NCBI GenBank assembly: GCA_021234155.1
Contig: JAJEKV010000011.1
Location: forward strand, 12,131,255 to 12,195,254
Direction of reading: 5' to 3'
DNA from: Isoetes taiwanensis
Lineage: Eukaryota; Streptophyta; Lycopodiopsida; Isoetales; Isoetaceae
DNA: 64,000 nucleotides
Shown: piece by piece, positions 10,901-23,038 of the stretch
Numbering within the stretch: the first letter of the stretch is position 1
How the letters are laid out: the number at the start of each line of letters is the position of its first letter
The notes under the pieces: model-generated
The model's input: only the letters and a program-made list of their open reading frames with translations
The model's database searches: none
What the model was told of the DNA's origin: nothing
Position numbers and translations under genes: made by a program

Positions 10901-12034
10901 TGCAGCATCTGTCTTTGACATTCCTGCCTGAAAGAAAAGGGCTGTAAATGCAAGATGGCAATAACAAAGTGAAATCAAGTCTTGTATATACCTGCTCTGG
11001 TTGGAAAAATAGGCGATTCATATTTGCAAGCTCAACTGTGTCATAATCATACAAAAGAAGCCTTCCAATGCCACATCTAGTAAGCATTTCTGCTGCAACA
11101 CTGCCAACACCTCCGACACCCTAGGTTGTGGAGACATAAGTCAGTAGAGCTCTTCCTAAATGATGGACCACAATCACAATTTACCACAATGGCGACTGAA
11201 AAGTTCCGAATAGTCTCATAGTTCTTCACAATTCCCATACGCTTCAAAGCCATTAGCCGGCTGTATGGATTACTTCCAACCACCTCAGCACTCATTTCCT
11301 AAGAGGTCAAGGCAACGTATGATGAAATATCTAGAAAAGCAGCTTCCACCTTACATTGTAACGCACCTGTATATTTGCTCTTGAAGATGATTTACCCCCT
11401 AAAATCTTAGAGATCTCCAAGGCATGATGTTTCATCTGTATTAAAATTCAAGAATAAGCGGGAACAAGGGAATCATTCAAAGTGTCAAGGAGAATCGTTC
11501 GAAGTATAGGTGCAAGGAAATCTATAAACTAAGTGAATAAACAGGGAAATAAGTATACGTAAAATGCAACCTACTCCCAAATAATCTTTGAAACAGAACA
11601 GACGACTGGAAATGGTTAACTAGAATTAGATACACTCCAATATAAGCAAAAGACAAGCGCATTGGAGATCCCAATTTGAATCTGTGAAGTAAGCAATGTA
11701 GATTCTCCCCACCAAGCTTGCAAGAGTTAACAATATGGCTATTTGGGGAGGATTACAGCACTTCCAGAGATCTATTAGAGAGAGAATCGAATTGGAGTAT
11801 TTAATAAGGAGGATAGAACTTCGATTATTTTCAGATCAACATTTCAGGAATTCAACTTCAATTATCAGCAACCCGCAATAGGAAGAGTCATCAATTCATA
11901 AGACATTTGAAAATAAAACTGAATACATCAGACTAAACCTGCGTTATGTGTTGACCCAGCTCTGGGGACAATCCGAGGGCCGATACTGCAAGGATCGCTT
12001 CCGCAGAAGCTAGAAGCCCGTCCGTTCCGGCCAT
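7929..12034 (-). CDS. UBA5: UBA5, E1-like activating enzyme for UFM1
   Basis: It activates the ubiquitin-like modifier UFM1 with ATP, forms a thioester and passes UFM1 to UFC1; in eukaryotes the pathway serves ER-bound ribosome quality control. I assembled 14 exons with GT-AG borders that stay in frame: 12034-11939, 11435-11367, 11298-11185, 11120-10992, 10927-10859, 10782-10627, 9442-9406, 9316-9234, 8857-8783, 8689-8615, 8551-8465, 8388-8273, 8182-8139, 8071-7929. The product is about 430 residues (human 404). Visible: [16 protein letters not shown] before the fold; ATP loop GVGGVG at 94-99; ANMNRLFF (arginine 129); SCVDN near 199-203; zinc cysteines CFSC (244, 247) and C321/C326; catalytic cysteine 268 in [15 protein letters not shown]1-interacting HEENEWNI near 361; a charged carboxy-terminal helix matching the UFC1-binding end. 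No stops or frame breaks. The amino end is the least certain part. Confidence 0.97.
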
Positions 12035-12374
12035 AGCTCCGGTAAGCAGGCCTGCAACTTGACGGCCTCTCTTCTTTTTCGCCCTTCAGCGACGGGAAGG
12101 AAAAACGCAAGGGACTCCTTTTTAAAGATGCTTTATTTTCGCATGGCGTAAAAATATTTTGTATACAAGAATTGCTTTTTAATGCTTTTAGATGCAATTA
12201 TCTGTGTAGATGTGCTGTTGCGCTGGCACATCTTCTAGAGTAGAATTGCACCTTCAAAATAATTAGTAAACGTGTGCTCGGTGTTATCGCGCTAATGTCC
12301 TGGCATGTGTTTTTACTTGGCTTTTAATGTTCATATGCGCAACTTCGACAACATCGCATATTAATATTGGCAAG

Positions 12375-13134
12375 AATAGACATTATTTACCTTTGTGATT
12401 ATTTTTATTCGTGGAATTGTTTAATGACAATATTATCAATGTATTAATTTTGTGTTTATAGATTCAGAAGAAAAAATAATGTTTTATTAGGAATGTGGGG
12501 CAGTTAAATCTATCTCTAAGGACGAAGATTGGAAAGACAGATCCAAAACTTATGCTCAAAATATCACATTAAGGCCAATCTCAACAAAAATGCAAAACAA
12601 AAATTTTTGTCCTGGTTCATTGGTGTACTTTAGTCCACGATGGAACTCTAAATATGCACCTCACATGGCGCACATCACAACGTTGTTAAGCATTGACAAA
12701 GTCGTAGTTGATTAATAATTGCATTAAAATAGCAAGGGCTTAGGCCTTGAATAGTCCCTTGTTTGATCCGGTTATGACTGCACCAACCTCAGATCCTTAT
12801 CTCTTGTTATTGATTTGGACACCCAAGTGGTAAGGTGGATTGAAGTGCTACTAATGGGAGGAAAAAATAATGGATACTCCTTTAGTATGTGTTGTTGGAA
12901 GGAAGAAGCAGGAGCTTACAGAGGTAGGTCTGCCGTAGTACTAGCAGCAACACAGAAGATGTAGAGTTTCTGTTATTTAAGTACATAGTTAGATAGTTCT
13001 TCACGTTCATCCCCTCTTGGGTGTGGTGCAAATATTTCCTATCTAGCCTTTTGAGGGGCTTATAAATAAGGTTTGTAAACCATATCTATTATTAATAAAA
13101 TATCTTGCCTTCAAAAAAAAAAAAAAATAGACAT
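12375..13134 (+). mobile_element. Poly(A)-tailed retrotransposon 3' end
   Basis: The segment ends aataaaatatcttgccttc followed by 15 adenines, then atagacat. The word aatagacat occurs at 12375 and again across the poly(A) end (13126-13134), which would make a 9-bp target duplication. The gttatttaag...ttttgaggggcttataaat tract before the tail looks like the 3' end of a plant LINE. No reverse transcriptase is present, so it would be strongly 5'-truncated. Confidence 0.45.
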
Positions 13135-13389
13135 ACTCCAAAACAATTTTAAAGTTATTACAAAAGCAAGAGAACCAAATTATAGGATTCTGGCACCACA
13201 TATAACCAACTTCCTATCTTGCGAAGATAATTGGTTAAAAAAAATAATTAAACTAAGGCATTTTAACCAAATTGAATTTGATGATTTACCCACACATTGC
13301 ATGAGTATGGCTAACTAATCTTACAAAAGCAAAGGTTCTATAGTTTCAAAATAAAAAACCATTCAGCTCACTTTAATATCCAGCAACTT

Positions 13390-13782
13390 AATCCAAGGGG
13401 CAACTAATGCGATGGTTCTTTGTCAATGCAACATTCGTCGGGCACACAATTGAGAGGACATTATGGTCAGTGGAATGTGCAATACCAGAGCTCATCAATA
13501 AGAAGGAGGTTGTTTATCTTTAAGGGCGTAGATACTGCAGATGAGATTGTTCTTCAGTGGGCGCAAAATAAAATTGTTATGGCTTACAATTGTTCTTCTC
13601 TTGATCAAGAGAAGAAAGTATTGATCTGGCATACTTACCTTCAGATTCATTCTTTTGCATAGGCAGGTGGTTGTGCTCAGATGGATCGGTTTGTCCACTG
13701 GGGTTATAATCCTGTCTTTGCATTTTATGTTGCTCTAGTTTTTAGTTGGTGAATAAAGTTTGTCGTCCTTCAAAAAAAAAAA
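13390..13782 (+). mobile_element. Second poly(A)-tailed LINE-like 3' end
   Basis: It ends gaataaagtttgtcgtccttc plus 13 adenines. The last bases before the tail (CTTC) match the element at 12375-13134, and both have a polyadenylation-like aataaa near the end. The left limit is a guess. An 80-codon open frame inside (13420-13662) has no recognised domain. Confidence 0.4.
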
Positions 13783-16700
13783 AACCTTTTAAAATCTGTT
13801 CAACAGACTTTTACCTTCCATGGACTTTTGCAAAGACCACTTCTGGCCAATATGCAGCCTTAAGACAAAACATGTGTAAATTTTGACTTAAGCCTTAAAA
13901 ATGGTTAAACATTTATCAAAAGAAATTACCAGATTCTCTTCAGAAATAATGATTTCCTCTTTGTCAATTCAATTAATGTTCTTGTTCAATACATCATATT
14001 AAACCTTAAAAGAATTCAGCATTGACTAAAAAACGACATAAGATTGAAAATGAAGTTTAGAATTTCCCTTGTCTTTTAAATCAACAGCTCAACAGCCTTG
14101 TCCAAAATGTGACCTCAAAGTCATCATGTCATGTAGCTTCTCCAACTTGAATGAATGGGAAACATACACAGGAGCAAGAAATCCCGTTACCTGCAGTAAA
14201 CCAGAGGACAATTAGCCTTAATCAGGGTAAAGCCCTAAGCACTAGCAAGTAAGCTACGGATTTCTTGGGCTTATCGCTCTTCACCTTGAATGTACCATAA
14301 CCATAATAGATAGATGTGTTTTTGCAGCAGAGAATAACCCAGGGTCTCTGCCCTAAATAATTAACCATCATGCAAGTTCAACTTTTAGCGTGCAGTCTAC
14401 TATTAGGCCCCTGTAAACCCTCACTCACTAAACTGAAATTCAGGTCAGCTATCTAAGCTCAAAGCATACGGAGATAAACAGGCTTTTACTCCCCAATATG
14501 CCAATGTAATCTTCTAGCATAGATTAGTGCATCATATCCCATCTGTCAAGTATGAAAAAGAGAAGCAAGTCTACTTCATAAGCTTTGCGCCCACATGACT
14601 TATAGAATAATTCTACCACGTCTAGGCCAGCAAACAAGTGATGGACTGTGCTACTTTCATGATGTATGCCCCCAACTGTAGATATGTCACTGTCTAAATC
14701 ATTAAGCTAGCAGTATGTAGAAACAATGCATAATAACTAGCATAGCACTCAAAAGATAAGGTGCCCTTAATTTGTAGAGCATGCAGTCACCCTGCCTACA
14801 GTTCAAATGAAGTTATGGCAATGTCATAACTATTTAAAAAAACATGTTCTTGCCCAAGCTCCCCACGATTATGCTGCAAAACTCACATCTTATAATAATC
14901 TTATAATCTCAAGATTCTGTTCCCTGCATTAATAACAAAGCAAGAATCTGCTCATAACCGAGCTGCGACATGCCATGATATTGCAGTTACAATTGCAAAT
15001 CTCCTATGCTCAAAAGATTCATATATAATGTATCCATATGCACATAAATGCTCAAACAACGCAGTGACGCATGCAATATTGCAGCCATATGTCTAGATCT
15101 AGAGCTATTTCTTGCAACATGCCATATGCATTAAAGCCAATGCAACCTAATGATTATGACAAATGCCACCAACTAGGTTTATCACTAAATATAATGGACA
15201 TCATTCTTTAGCTAACTGCAATGAGCACAGATTCTTGTGAAGTTTCAAAAAGGCAGAAACCATGTCTAGATACCTCATTATTCATTTATTTCTTAAAAAG
15301 CAGATCAACACACTCTATTATTTATATCTCATCACTCTAATTCAGCATTGTTACCCTATAACGGTCAGCAATAGGCACTTGATTTGTGCACCTCATATGT
15401 CTTTAAAAACAGTCTGATCGGAAGCACTAGATGCACAGCACTTCATTGGAGGACATATAACATTAAGATCATGTCAATAAGCAAATCTCAAATGTTTATT
15501 CCAGATTCTACTTCTGTACAAGGTTATATCTCAAAACTTATGTCAGATTCTACTTCCATCTGTATCTATTGCAGCCTCACCTGTGATATCCAGTTTTTAT
15601 GCTATCCATAAAATAAAGAATTGCCTGAATGGCTCGACTTTGTTATGCTCATAGCATCATCACGATTTGTACTTGGGAGCGGCAAGCATATTTGACACTC
15701 TTCTTTATCAATATGGACTTTCTGCACATCTTGAGTTTCCTGCTACAATGTGCAATAATGTTTAGTAGGAGCTTGATCTACAAATTGTTTCCCCGATTTG
15801 GCTACTTATGTATTTTGCATAATCACTAGAGCAAGATCAACTATTACCTCAGGAGATACCATATAGATTTATGAAATTGGACGGTATTCTTCTTCTCTGC
15901 AAATCTGGCGAATATTTGATGCCTTTTTTCCTTGGTTCTCCATAGATTTCGAATTTTCAACATCTCCTTATGCCTTCCTAGACGACATGCATATGCTGGT
16001 TGCCACAGCTGGTTGCCACTTTCGGATCTCCTCTCTTTCATGTTATGCTACAGCAACAAGCAAAAACACGACAAGAAATGAACTGGGCGGATTGAACCGG
16101 CTACAAAAACGAAATGCCAGAGTTGTATCCGCATTTGCTTCAAGGGTACCACAGCTCTGCGAGCGAAATTGATCGTCATTGCACTTCTTAGCAAATACGG
16201 CTTTTTTTCTTCTTTTCCTTGTGAAACATGCTTAGAACTTTTCCACGAAAACAAAAAGACCTTAGTAGAAGACAAATAAGCTGTAAATATGCGGTAGTCC
16301 ATGGGCATCAGGAACCCGTGCAAAGTTTAGGGTTAGAAACAGTATATAAGCATAGTATTTCGGGTTATTTTTCACCTTTGCAAGCCTTTAAATTCCATTA
16401 AATAAAAAATACCAACCATACAACTATGTTTTTAGTCATACTCCATTCTTTTACACAACATAAACATTTGCCACATGCCATAATAGATCGAGAAAGGTAA
16501 TAAACATTTGCCACGGGCCATAAATAGTGGCAATATCAGGAAAGGTAATAGTTACTAGATATGCTTTTGCTTGCATTGAACTTTTTGAACTAACATCCCT
16601 TCAACAATTACTGATACTGGAGGTGTAGAATGCTCAGTCTGGCCTAATAAAAAATGGTCAAAGGTGTAAGATTTTGCTATAGCACGGCTAAAGCCAGTCC

Positions 16701-17570
16701 GTTATATGTAGACATATTTGCCATTTTTTCATAACTGACACAGGTGTAACAAGTCAAATAAACTTCCGCAAGGTGGAAATTAGTAATACAATGGTTTGTT
16801 TTCCACATTGCATGCTGCCATGTTGCACTGGCTGTCAAATAACTTTATATCTTACCTAAGAGACAAGTTATGTCCATCGCAATGGGGAAGCATGCTCTAG
16901 TTTTGCACTAAATAAGTCATCTGTCATGCCATGTTGACTCCGTATTTTGCCATTATCGTTTGATAATTTTTGGCTCATCCTTTATCCTTCATTTTCCACG
17001 TCTACCCTATGTTAATCAAGTGCCACGTCAACACACATTTGAGACCTCCTATGAAATTCTGGAAAATCCCCTTTGCATCACTTTGCCATGTATATCTGCC
17101 TCATAATGTTTTGCTAACTTTGCTCATATAGTCAGTGCTCCTTATGTCCAACCATTGTAACCATTATGCCTCGAGTTATCCTTTTAGTATGCCAACCTTT
17201 TTGGCACCTTTGTGCTTGCAGTCAAATTCCAATTTCTGCAATCTCTCATGGTCTGTAGGCCATCATATTTTTACATGAAATATAACCCTGTCTCATGCAT
17301 ATACATTTTGTTCTGCCATTGCAATCAAGTTTAAATTTCTGCAATCACCATCATGGCTTATGGCTACATGTCATGGTCTATAGACAATCATACTTTGCCT
17401 CATTTGTCTTTACACCATATCATTTGCATTCCGCATTATTCCCAATAATAAAAAAAAAAAACAACAACAACACATTCAAGATTACACATTTAGCTTTTGT
17501 TGCACGCATGTCTTTCACAATCTCATGCATTAAAGATGTCCATACTGATTTTTATCTCTGCAATAAGACC
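13783..17570. other. Gene-less stretch upstream of the LTR complex
   Basis: AT-rich DNA with scattered short open frames on both strands, none with a recognisable domain, splice-consistent series or conserved repeat. Nothing can be supported here. Confidence 0.5.
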
Positions 17571-17575
17571 TTAAG

Positions 17576-17751
17576 TGTGACGTTCCACATATTTATACGC
17601 CTTTTTTAAGTATAAATACGTGACACGTCACTATGAATAATTAATGGCACATTAATTATTCATAAGCTAAGGTTAGCTATGTTAATAATTAAATTATAAA
17701 GGTGGAAACCTAACCTTAAACCCTAATTCGAATTTAGGGCTTAATCTAATA
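17576..17751 (+). repeat. First 176 bp of the 5' LTR
   Basis: Nearly identical to 25355-25530: TGTGACGTTCCACATATT, the tandem attaatggcacattaattat palindrome and cctaattcgaatttagggct. The match stops abruptly after taatctaata, where unrelated DNA begins. Confidence 0.85.
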
Positions 17752-17762
17752 CTAATAAAGGT

Positions 17763-17779
17763 GCCCGGCGTTGCCGGGC
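17763..17779. repeat. GC-rich hairpin near the left insertion border
   Basis: GCCCGGC-GTT-GCCGGGC is a perfect 7-bp stem with a 3-base loop, standing out in AT-rich DNA 12 bp from the border. Confidence 0.7.
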
Positions 17780-18040
17780 ATAAGTAAGGTTGTATTGCAA
17801 GGCACGATGAAGTTGTAATGTAATAAAATCTTGATATTAGGTGCATTAAGTTGCTCTCACATGACAATTCATTGTATTATATTCGGATTTATAGGTGGCA
17901 TAAATGAATTCATGGCTTTATGTATCGAAATAGCAATAGGCATTTTTTTTCCAAGAAATCTAAAGTTTTATCTAAGACAAAGTCATGAGTGGTTCCATGG
18001 AGGAGACAATGGATGACGTGTAGAGCAACTGTTTGTGTAT

Positions 18041-18261
18041 GCAATCAAACTTGAAAGCGGCATTGTCATGAGGGCCAAGGAAGATACTGTACTTGTTGGA
18101 TGCAACAAATGTTTCTATGTGCAAAAAAACTTGGAAGTAACACTATCTTGAGATCCAAGGAAGATATTGTACTTTTTGGATGCAATAGAACTTGGGTGTT
18201 ATGCCCAATTATAATAATCCGAGGGGTTTGCAGCTTAATTGTTATAAATAGGGCATAACAC
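18041..18261. repeat. Diverged tandem duplication and adjacent hairpin
   Basis: Two units of about 70 bp share ccaaggaagata-tgtact and ttggatgcaa. They are followed by tgttatgccc (18198) and its inverse gggcataaca (ending 18261), which can fold with a 44-base loop. Confidence 0.6.
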
Positions 18262-21200
18262 ACTCATTGCAAAGTGCTATCCCTCCCATGAAATATGCAT
18301 AAATTAGACATTTTTCTTGCCTTGTAACAATTGTTTTTCATGTGGTTGATTTCAAAAATATTTACAATTTTGTATCTACTTTCTTTTATTGCTAAATGTA
18401 ATATGGTGATCCAAAGGTGGGTTTAAGGGGCATGCTTAGGTATTGTTTGTTCCAACATGTAGGGGCAAGGAGGCACCTATTTTATGGGCATCTCATTTTA
18501 TATTACGTAAAGGGTGGTTGCAAACTATTGCTTCTTTATTAGATTTTGGATTATTTAGGCTATAGCTATGGGCTATAGTTTACATTCTAGAGCCTATACC
18601 CCATGGGTTTGAAGGTAAAAGAAAAGTCTCAATAAGGCCCTGCTAAACTTCAGAGATTATCATATGCATGCAACTATACAACAATCATTCACGTTTAGTT
18701 TCTACATCCTTCACATTGGTTTATCTTAGTGTATTTTTCAAAAATTGGCTGCCTCCTTTCATACTTAAAGTTTTCAAATGTAGGGTATCTTATAATGTAG
18801 GGTATCTTTGATCAAGATGCACGCCATCCTTCCCTATAATGGGGTACAACTCCACCAAATGCATTGTAGTTAAACATTTAGTATGGTCAAATATATATCC
18901 TAGCCGATCACATCATGAACATCGTACACAAATGAATGGAATAATTTTATAAAGGAGACTGCAAATTCAATAGAAGGTATCGCGTAAACGGTTAGTCTTT
19001 TAATAGCAAAGTTTAATTTTTTTTTAAGCTATATTTGAGATTCCAAGCAATGCCCCATTTCTGAAAAATCCAAGCCGGACTTGGAAGTCGATCTCAAAAT
19101 TTAAGGTCAGTTATCAGCAGGGGAACTTGCCGAACTTAACCTCGACAGAATTTTGGAAAACATACCCTAATTCGTCCTTTCAAATAACGTGAAAAATAGT
19201 GGAGCTTGTTGTTCGGCAGATTGGCATGGAATCAATGATTGCATTGCAAAATCTTAGAAATTTGACAGATCCCAGAAAGTTATACTTGTGAGCCAAGACT
19301 TATTTATTCATATTTATTCATTCCTTATGGCAATGAATTGGTTGCAAAATTTTTCCACAAATGGAACTGCTAGTATTCCATAAAACCTGTACTCAATACT
19401 CCAGAAGAAAAAACAAATCATTCTGAATGTACTATATAGATATGCTCTTACACATGTACAGACTTATGATAATGTCCTTAAAAGCTCTAACAATGCTTCT
19501 GGAAATTTACCTTTCAAAAGCGTGAGGCAAATGCTCCACGGAGCTGGCCATAGCAACCTCAAAAAGACCTGGGGAGGGGGTACCTGATGACTTTCTTGCT
19601 GTTTCTAAACCTAAGCCTCAAACACTTGGCTGGATATCCAAGATGAAAAATCATCCCAACGAACAGCGATAGGCGGTTCGCTGCTTCTAGAGCTTGGGTG
19701 CAGCCTGCATATGAAGATGTGCATTTCTAACAATTGCATCGGTTGCAGATGTGCCCTGATATTCTAAAGATTAGGCATAGCTCCAATCTCAACAGATCCA
19801 ATACCTCCATTGGTTCAACATGCTCCAGCATACCCTTTTTACTTTACCTACCTATGTTAAATATAGACAACCTCAAATAAACAACCCACATGGCTCTATA
19901 TGCATGTTAATGAATTGGCAGAGGAATCCAAATACAATCCCAAAATGTCAAGAAGGCTCCAAAGATGCTCTATAACTTGAAAGCATGTATACCCCATCGC
20001 ATAAAATGAATCTGCAATGTAATATTAAGCCATATTGTCCCCCAGAGGTCGAACATATCTGTTATTGTGTGCAGATCCATCTATTCATGAAGCATTCTCC
20101 AAATAGTTACCTCAATCTACAAAAAGGCAAATGAAATTTTGAATTAATACATGTGGAGAGGGTCCAACATATCTGCTACTGTGTGCAGATTCCTATCATA
20201 GAACTACTGCCTCAATAAACTTTTATTAATGCAAAAAAGAAGTATCTTTGTTACAACGCAAAGATACTGGGACAATATGAAGTCCAACAACCAAACCTGC
20301 ATTGCAATTCACAATCTGGCAAAAGCCCATTGCAAGATGAATGAAAGAAAAACATGAATCAATACAATATTAAGAAGCAGCTATAATGCTCAAAACAATA
20401 TCTGCAGCTATAATGCTCAAAACAGCATTTTAAAAGTTTTATGTTCAGCTATACTGTACCAGTTAACCTAACTTACATGCAATCTATGTCTTTGTGAATT
20501 GTAGATACGTTGCAAACCTGAAAGAGTACACAGTAAACTTGGGAACAATACAAAACTCCAACAACCAAACCTACAATACTTGATAATTGAAAAAACAATG
20601 TGCTTTGTTGGAAACTACATTGTGCTTTTCATAAGAAATAGTGATCCAAATATGGGTAACAAAAGAAGCTCCTTCCATAGCAAGCATGAGCTCAGATGAG
20701 GAATTCTGAATATGGCATGTAGAAAAGAACTGGAAATCTCTGAGAAGGAACAATAATTATGTTTGTCTATGAGAAATGTGTCCCCCCAGTACTCAAGCCC
20801 CTGTGACATGGTGTTATGAGGTTGCCAAAGTCAAGCATCAAGACAAATACGAACACTAATATACATAATAGAAGGTAGGTCTCAAGAATAATTTGGACTT
20901 GAAAATTACAGAGATGCAGATCGCAAGAGCCCCATTTGAAGACTTACCTGCACCGAAGTCCTAGTGAACAGAAGGAGGACAATCTTCATCTTTTCTTACA
21001 TAAGGAATAGGATGTCTGAGTGAACTGTGGATAACTCAGAGGCCGTAGCTTAAGATGAATTTATTGTGAATAATATTGGAGATGAGGAGTAGACGAAATA
21101 ACCAAACCTTAATGAAGCTGAAGACAAATTTGTTGTGATGTTGAAGCTATGGCGGCCCTCAAGGAATTACCGAAGATTATCTGAAGCCGAAATGAAGCCG

Positions 21201-21526
21201 AACACTATCTTGCAGCCAAAATTACCCCTGGGCCCATATTAATCTAGCCTCAGACTGGACATGCAACCTCCAGCGCAACAGTCTCGGATGTCCTCCATGT
21301 CGTCCACGATGTCCTCCATGCCATTCACATAAGCATGCCGGATATGAAGGTCGAAATAAAAATGGGCAAAATCGAAACCAAAATCAAGGCTAAGGAATTT
21401 TTCCCATTTTTGGCAAATCGGAATTGTTTTCCGGCAGGCAAAACCCACGAAACCTTAGGAAATCAAGTTAAGAGAAAATTCTAAAAAGTTTTCGGAACCC
21501 CAGAAAAACCAAATTTAAACAATAGG

Positions 21527-23038
21527 ATTAAACGGGCCTAAAATACCACATTAGCTAATATTAGCCAATCCGGAGCTGCCACCTGGCCCAAATCGATTGG
21601 GCAAGGGAGAGTTACTAACTTGGGACCCAAATTGGGGTTTTGCACCCCCATTTGCCCCAATTCGAATTAGGAGCAATTGGAGATGGAGGAGGAGGAGCAG
21701 CAGCCAGGCACCCTTCAGCAAATCGACCAGGAGGAGTAGCAGCTGAGCACCTACCCTTGCTAAGCGCCTAACTTACCTGTGTGTCCAGTGCTGAGCGCCA
21801 AGTCCAGGGAAGATGGAAGTACCAAATGACAATGGATCCAGCAGGAACTCAGGTGGGTGGTTAGTATAGCTTCATGTTCTAGAGTAGCGCCGCTGTTGGG
21901 CACTTGTTGTGTTCATTTCTTCCGTTCTCTCTTTGCTTTACTTGTAGGAACTAACCCTTGATTGCAAAGGTGAGTTCTCTTTATCTCTGATTCTGGTCTT
22001 GCTCTTAAAGGATGGATTGATAGTCCTTTGTATAGTATTACTCTGGAAATGGGGGAATTAGGGGGGGGAGGGGGGGGGTAGAGCCCTCTGAGCCATGTTT
22101 AGTAGTATGCTCCTAGGTTGATCCCTGTATTTCCCATTAGTTGCGGCCTGTGTACAGGAGACCACCGGGTCGTAGATGCTATGGAATGGCTTAGCACCAG
22201 AAAAGGGACGCAGTGGTGAAGTGGGGGTGGGGTCTTGCATGAATCCTGAGACTCCTACAGTGGGCTAGGCCTGATAGCCGGTCACGTAGAGGGCTGGGTA
22301 TGGGTCTGACACTCCCTGGGTGTAGAGGTGTGACCCGTATGGGGCGCCTTGCACTTTGAGTAGATTTAGGGTGAGTAAGTCGGGTACGGATGCGGGGGTC
22401 GCTGATGCGGCACGTATTCTCTAGCTCACCCATGGAACCACTGCGATCCTGGAAGGGGACATTTCCCTGGCCTGCCTCATCGGACTAGGGCTTCATGAAC
22501 CCTGGAGCAGGCTCGAAGGGTGATGCCTTGAGTCTGCGTCTCCGGAAGGCTATAGTGATGCCATAGCATGAATCGACCCATCTGCAAAGTGTGCACAGGA
22601 GGGGCGGATGGAGTGGACAACCATAGCCGATGTTCTATGCCAGCCAACGCCAGGTTATACCTCTGTCTGTTGATCTCTTGAGACCGAGCCGTCAGTCCAT
22701 CCTCAAAAGAGTCTGAACCAGGGTAGAACCTGGGGTTTGGGGTGTTTTCCTTAGGATTAGATGCATCTTCTTTGCCGTTAGTGCTTGGATGGATGTGCCA
22801 CCCTTCGTGGTGGTTATTTATATATGCTTTATGCTGTGTGCTAACATGTATTCACGCTTCCGCAACTTAGGAGTCCCATTGAAGGCGTGGGCCGAATGAC
22901 ACCTCCGTGTCCTTCACCTGGGCATCTCTCTACGGATGGTCCGAGTTAGACGGAGGGCCCTGCTCATGGTGAGCTGATTGCCATGGGAGGGGGAAGTCCC
23001 TGTATGTATACGTCCGGAGCGCCGTATATATTCAGGGA
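21527..23038 (+). repeat. Continuation of the first LTR copy
   Basis: It matches 25530-27068 closely: the ggagctgccacctggcccaa segment, the ggaggaggaggagcagc purine tract, actcaggtgggtg, and the end gtatatattcaggga. The last 11 bp (gcgtcaca end) seen in the third copy are missing, so it stops short and runs straight into the inverted copy. Confidence 0.8.

Larger units (their letters stand above)
17752..21526. mobile_element. 3.8-kb insertion in the 5' LTR, possibly Helitron-like
   Basis: This DNA splits the LTR: the left LTR part ends at taatctaata and the LTR resumes at about attaaacgggcctaaaatac. Just inside the left border are TCTAATACTAATAAAGG and a perfect 7-bp-stem hairpin, a layout often seen at plant Helitron 5' ends. 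I could not find a convincing CTRR end with a preceding hairpin at the right border. There is no helicase or Rep gene and no other recognisable coding region. Confidence 0.3.

Noticed and set aside
18198-18261. tgttatgccc/gggcataaca hairpin as a terminator or regulatory RNA
   Set aside because: The loop is long, there is no neighbouring gene and only 10 paired bases; chance is likely in this AT-rich DNA.
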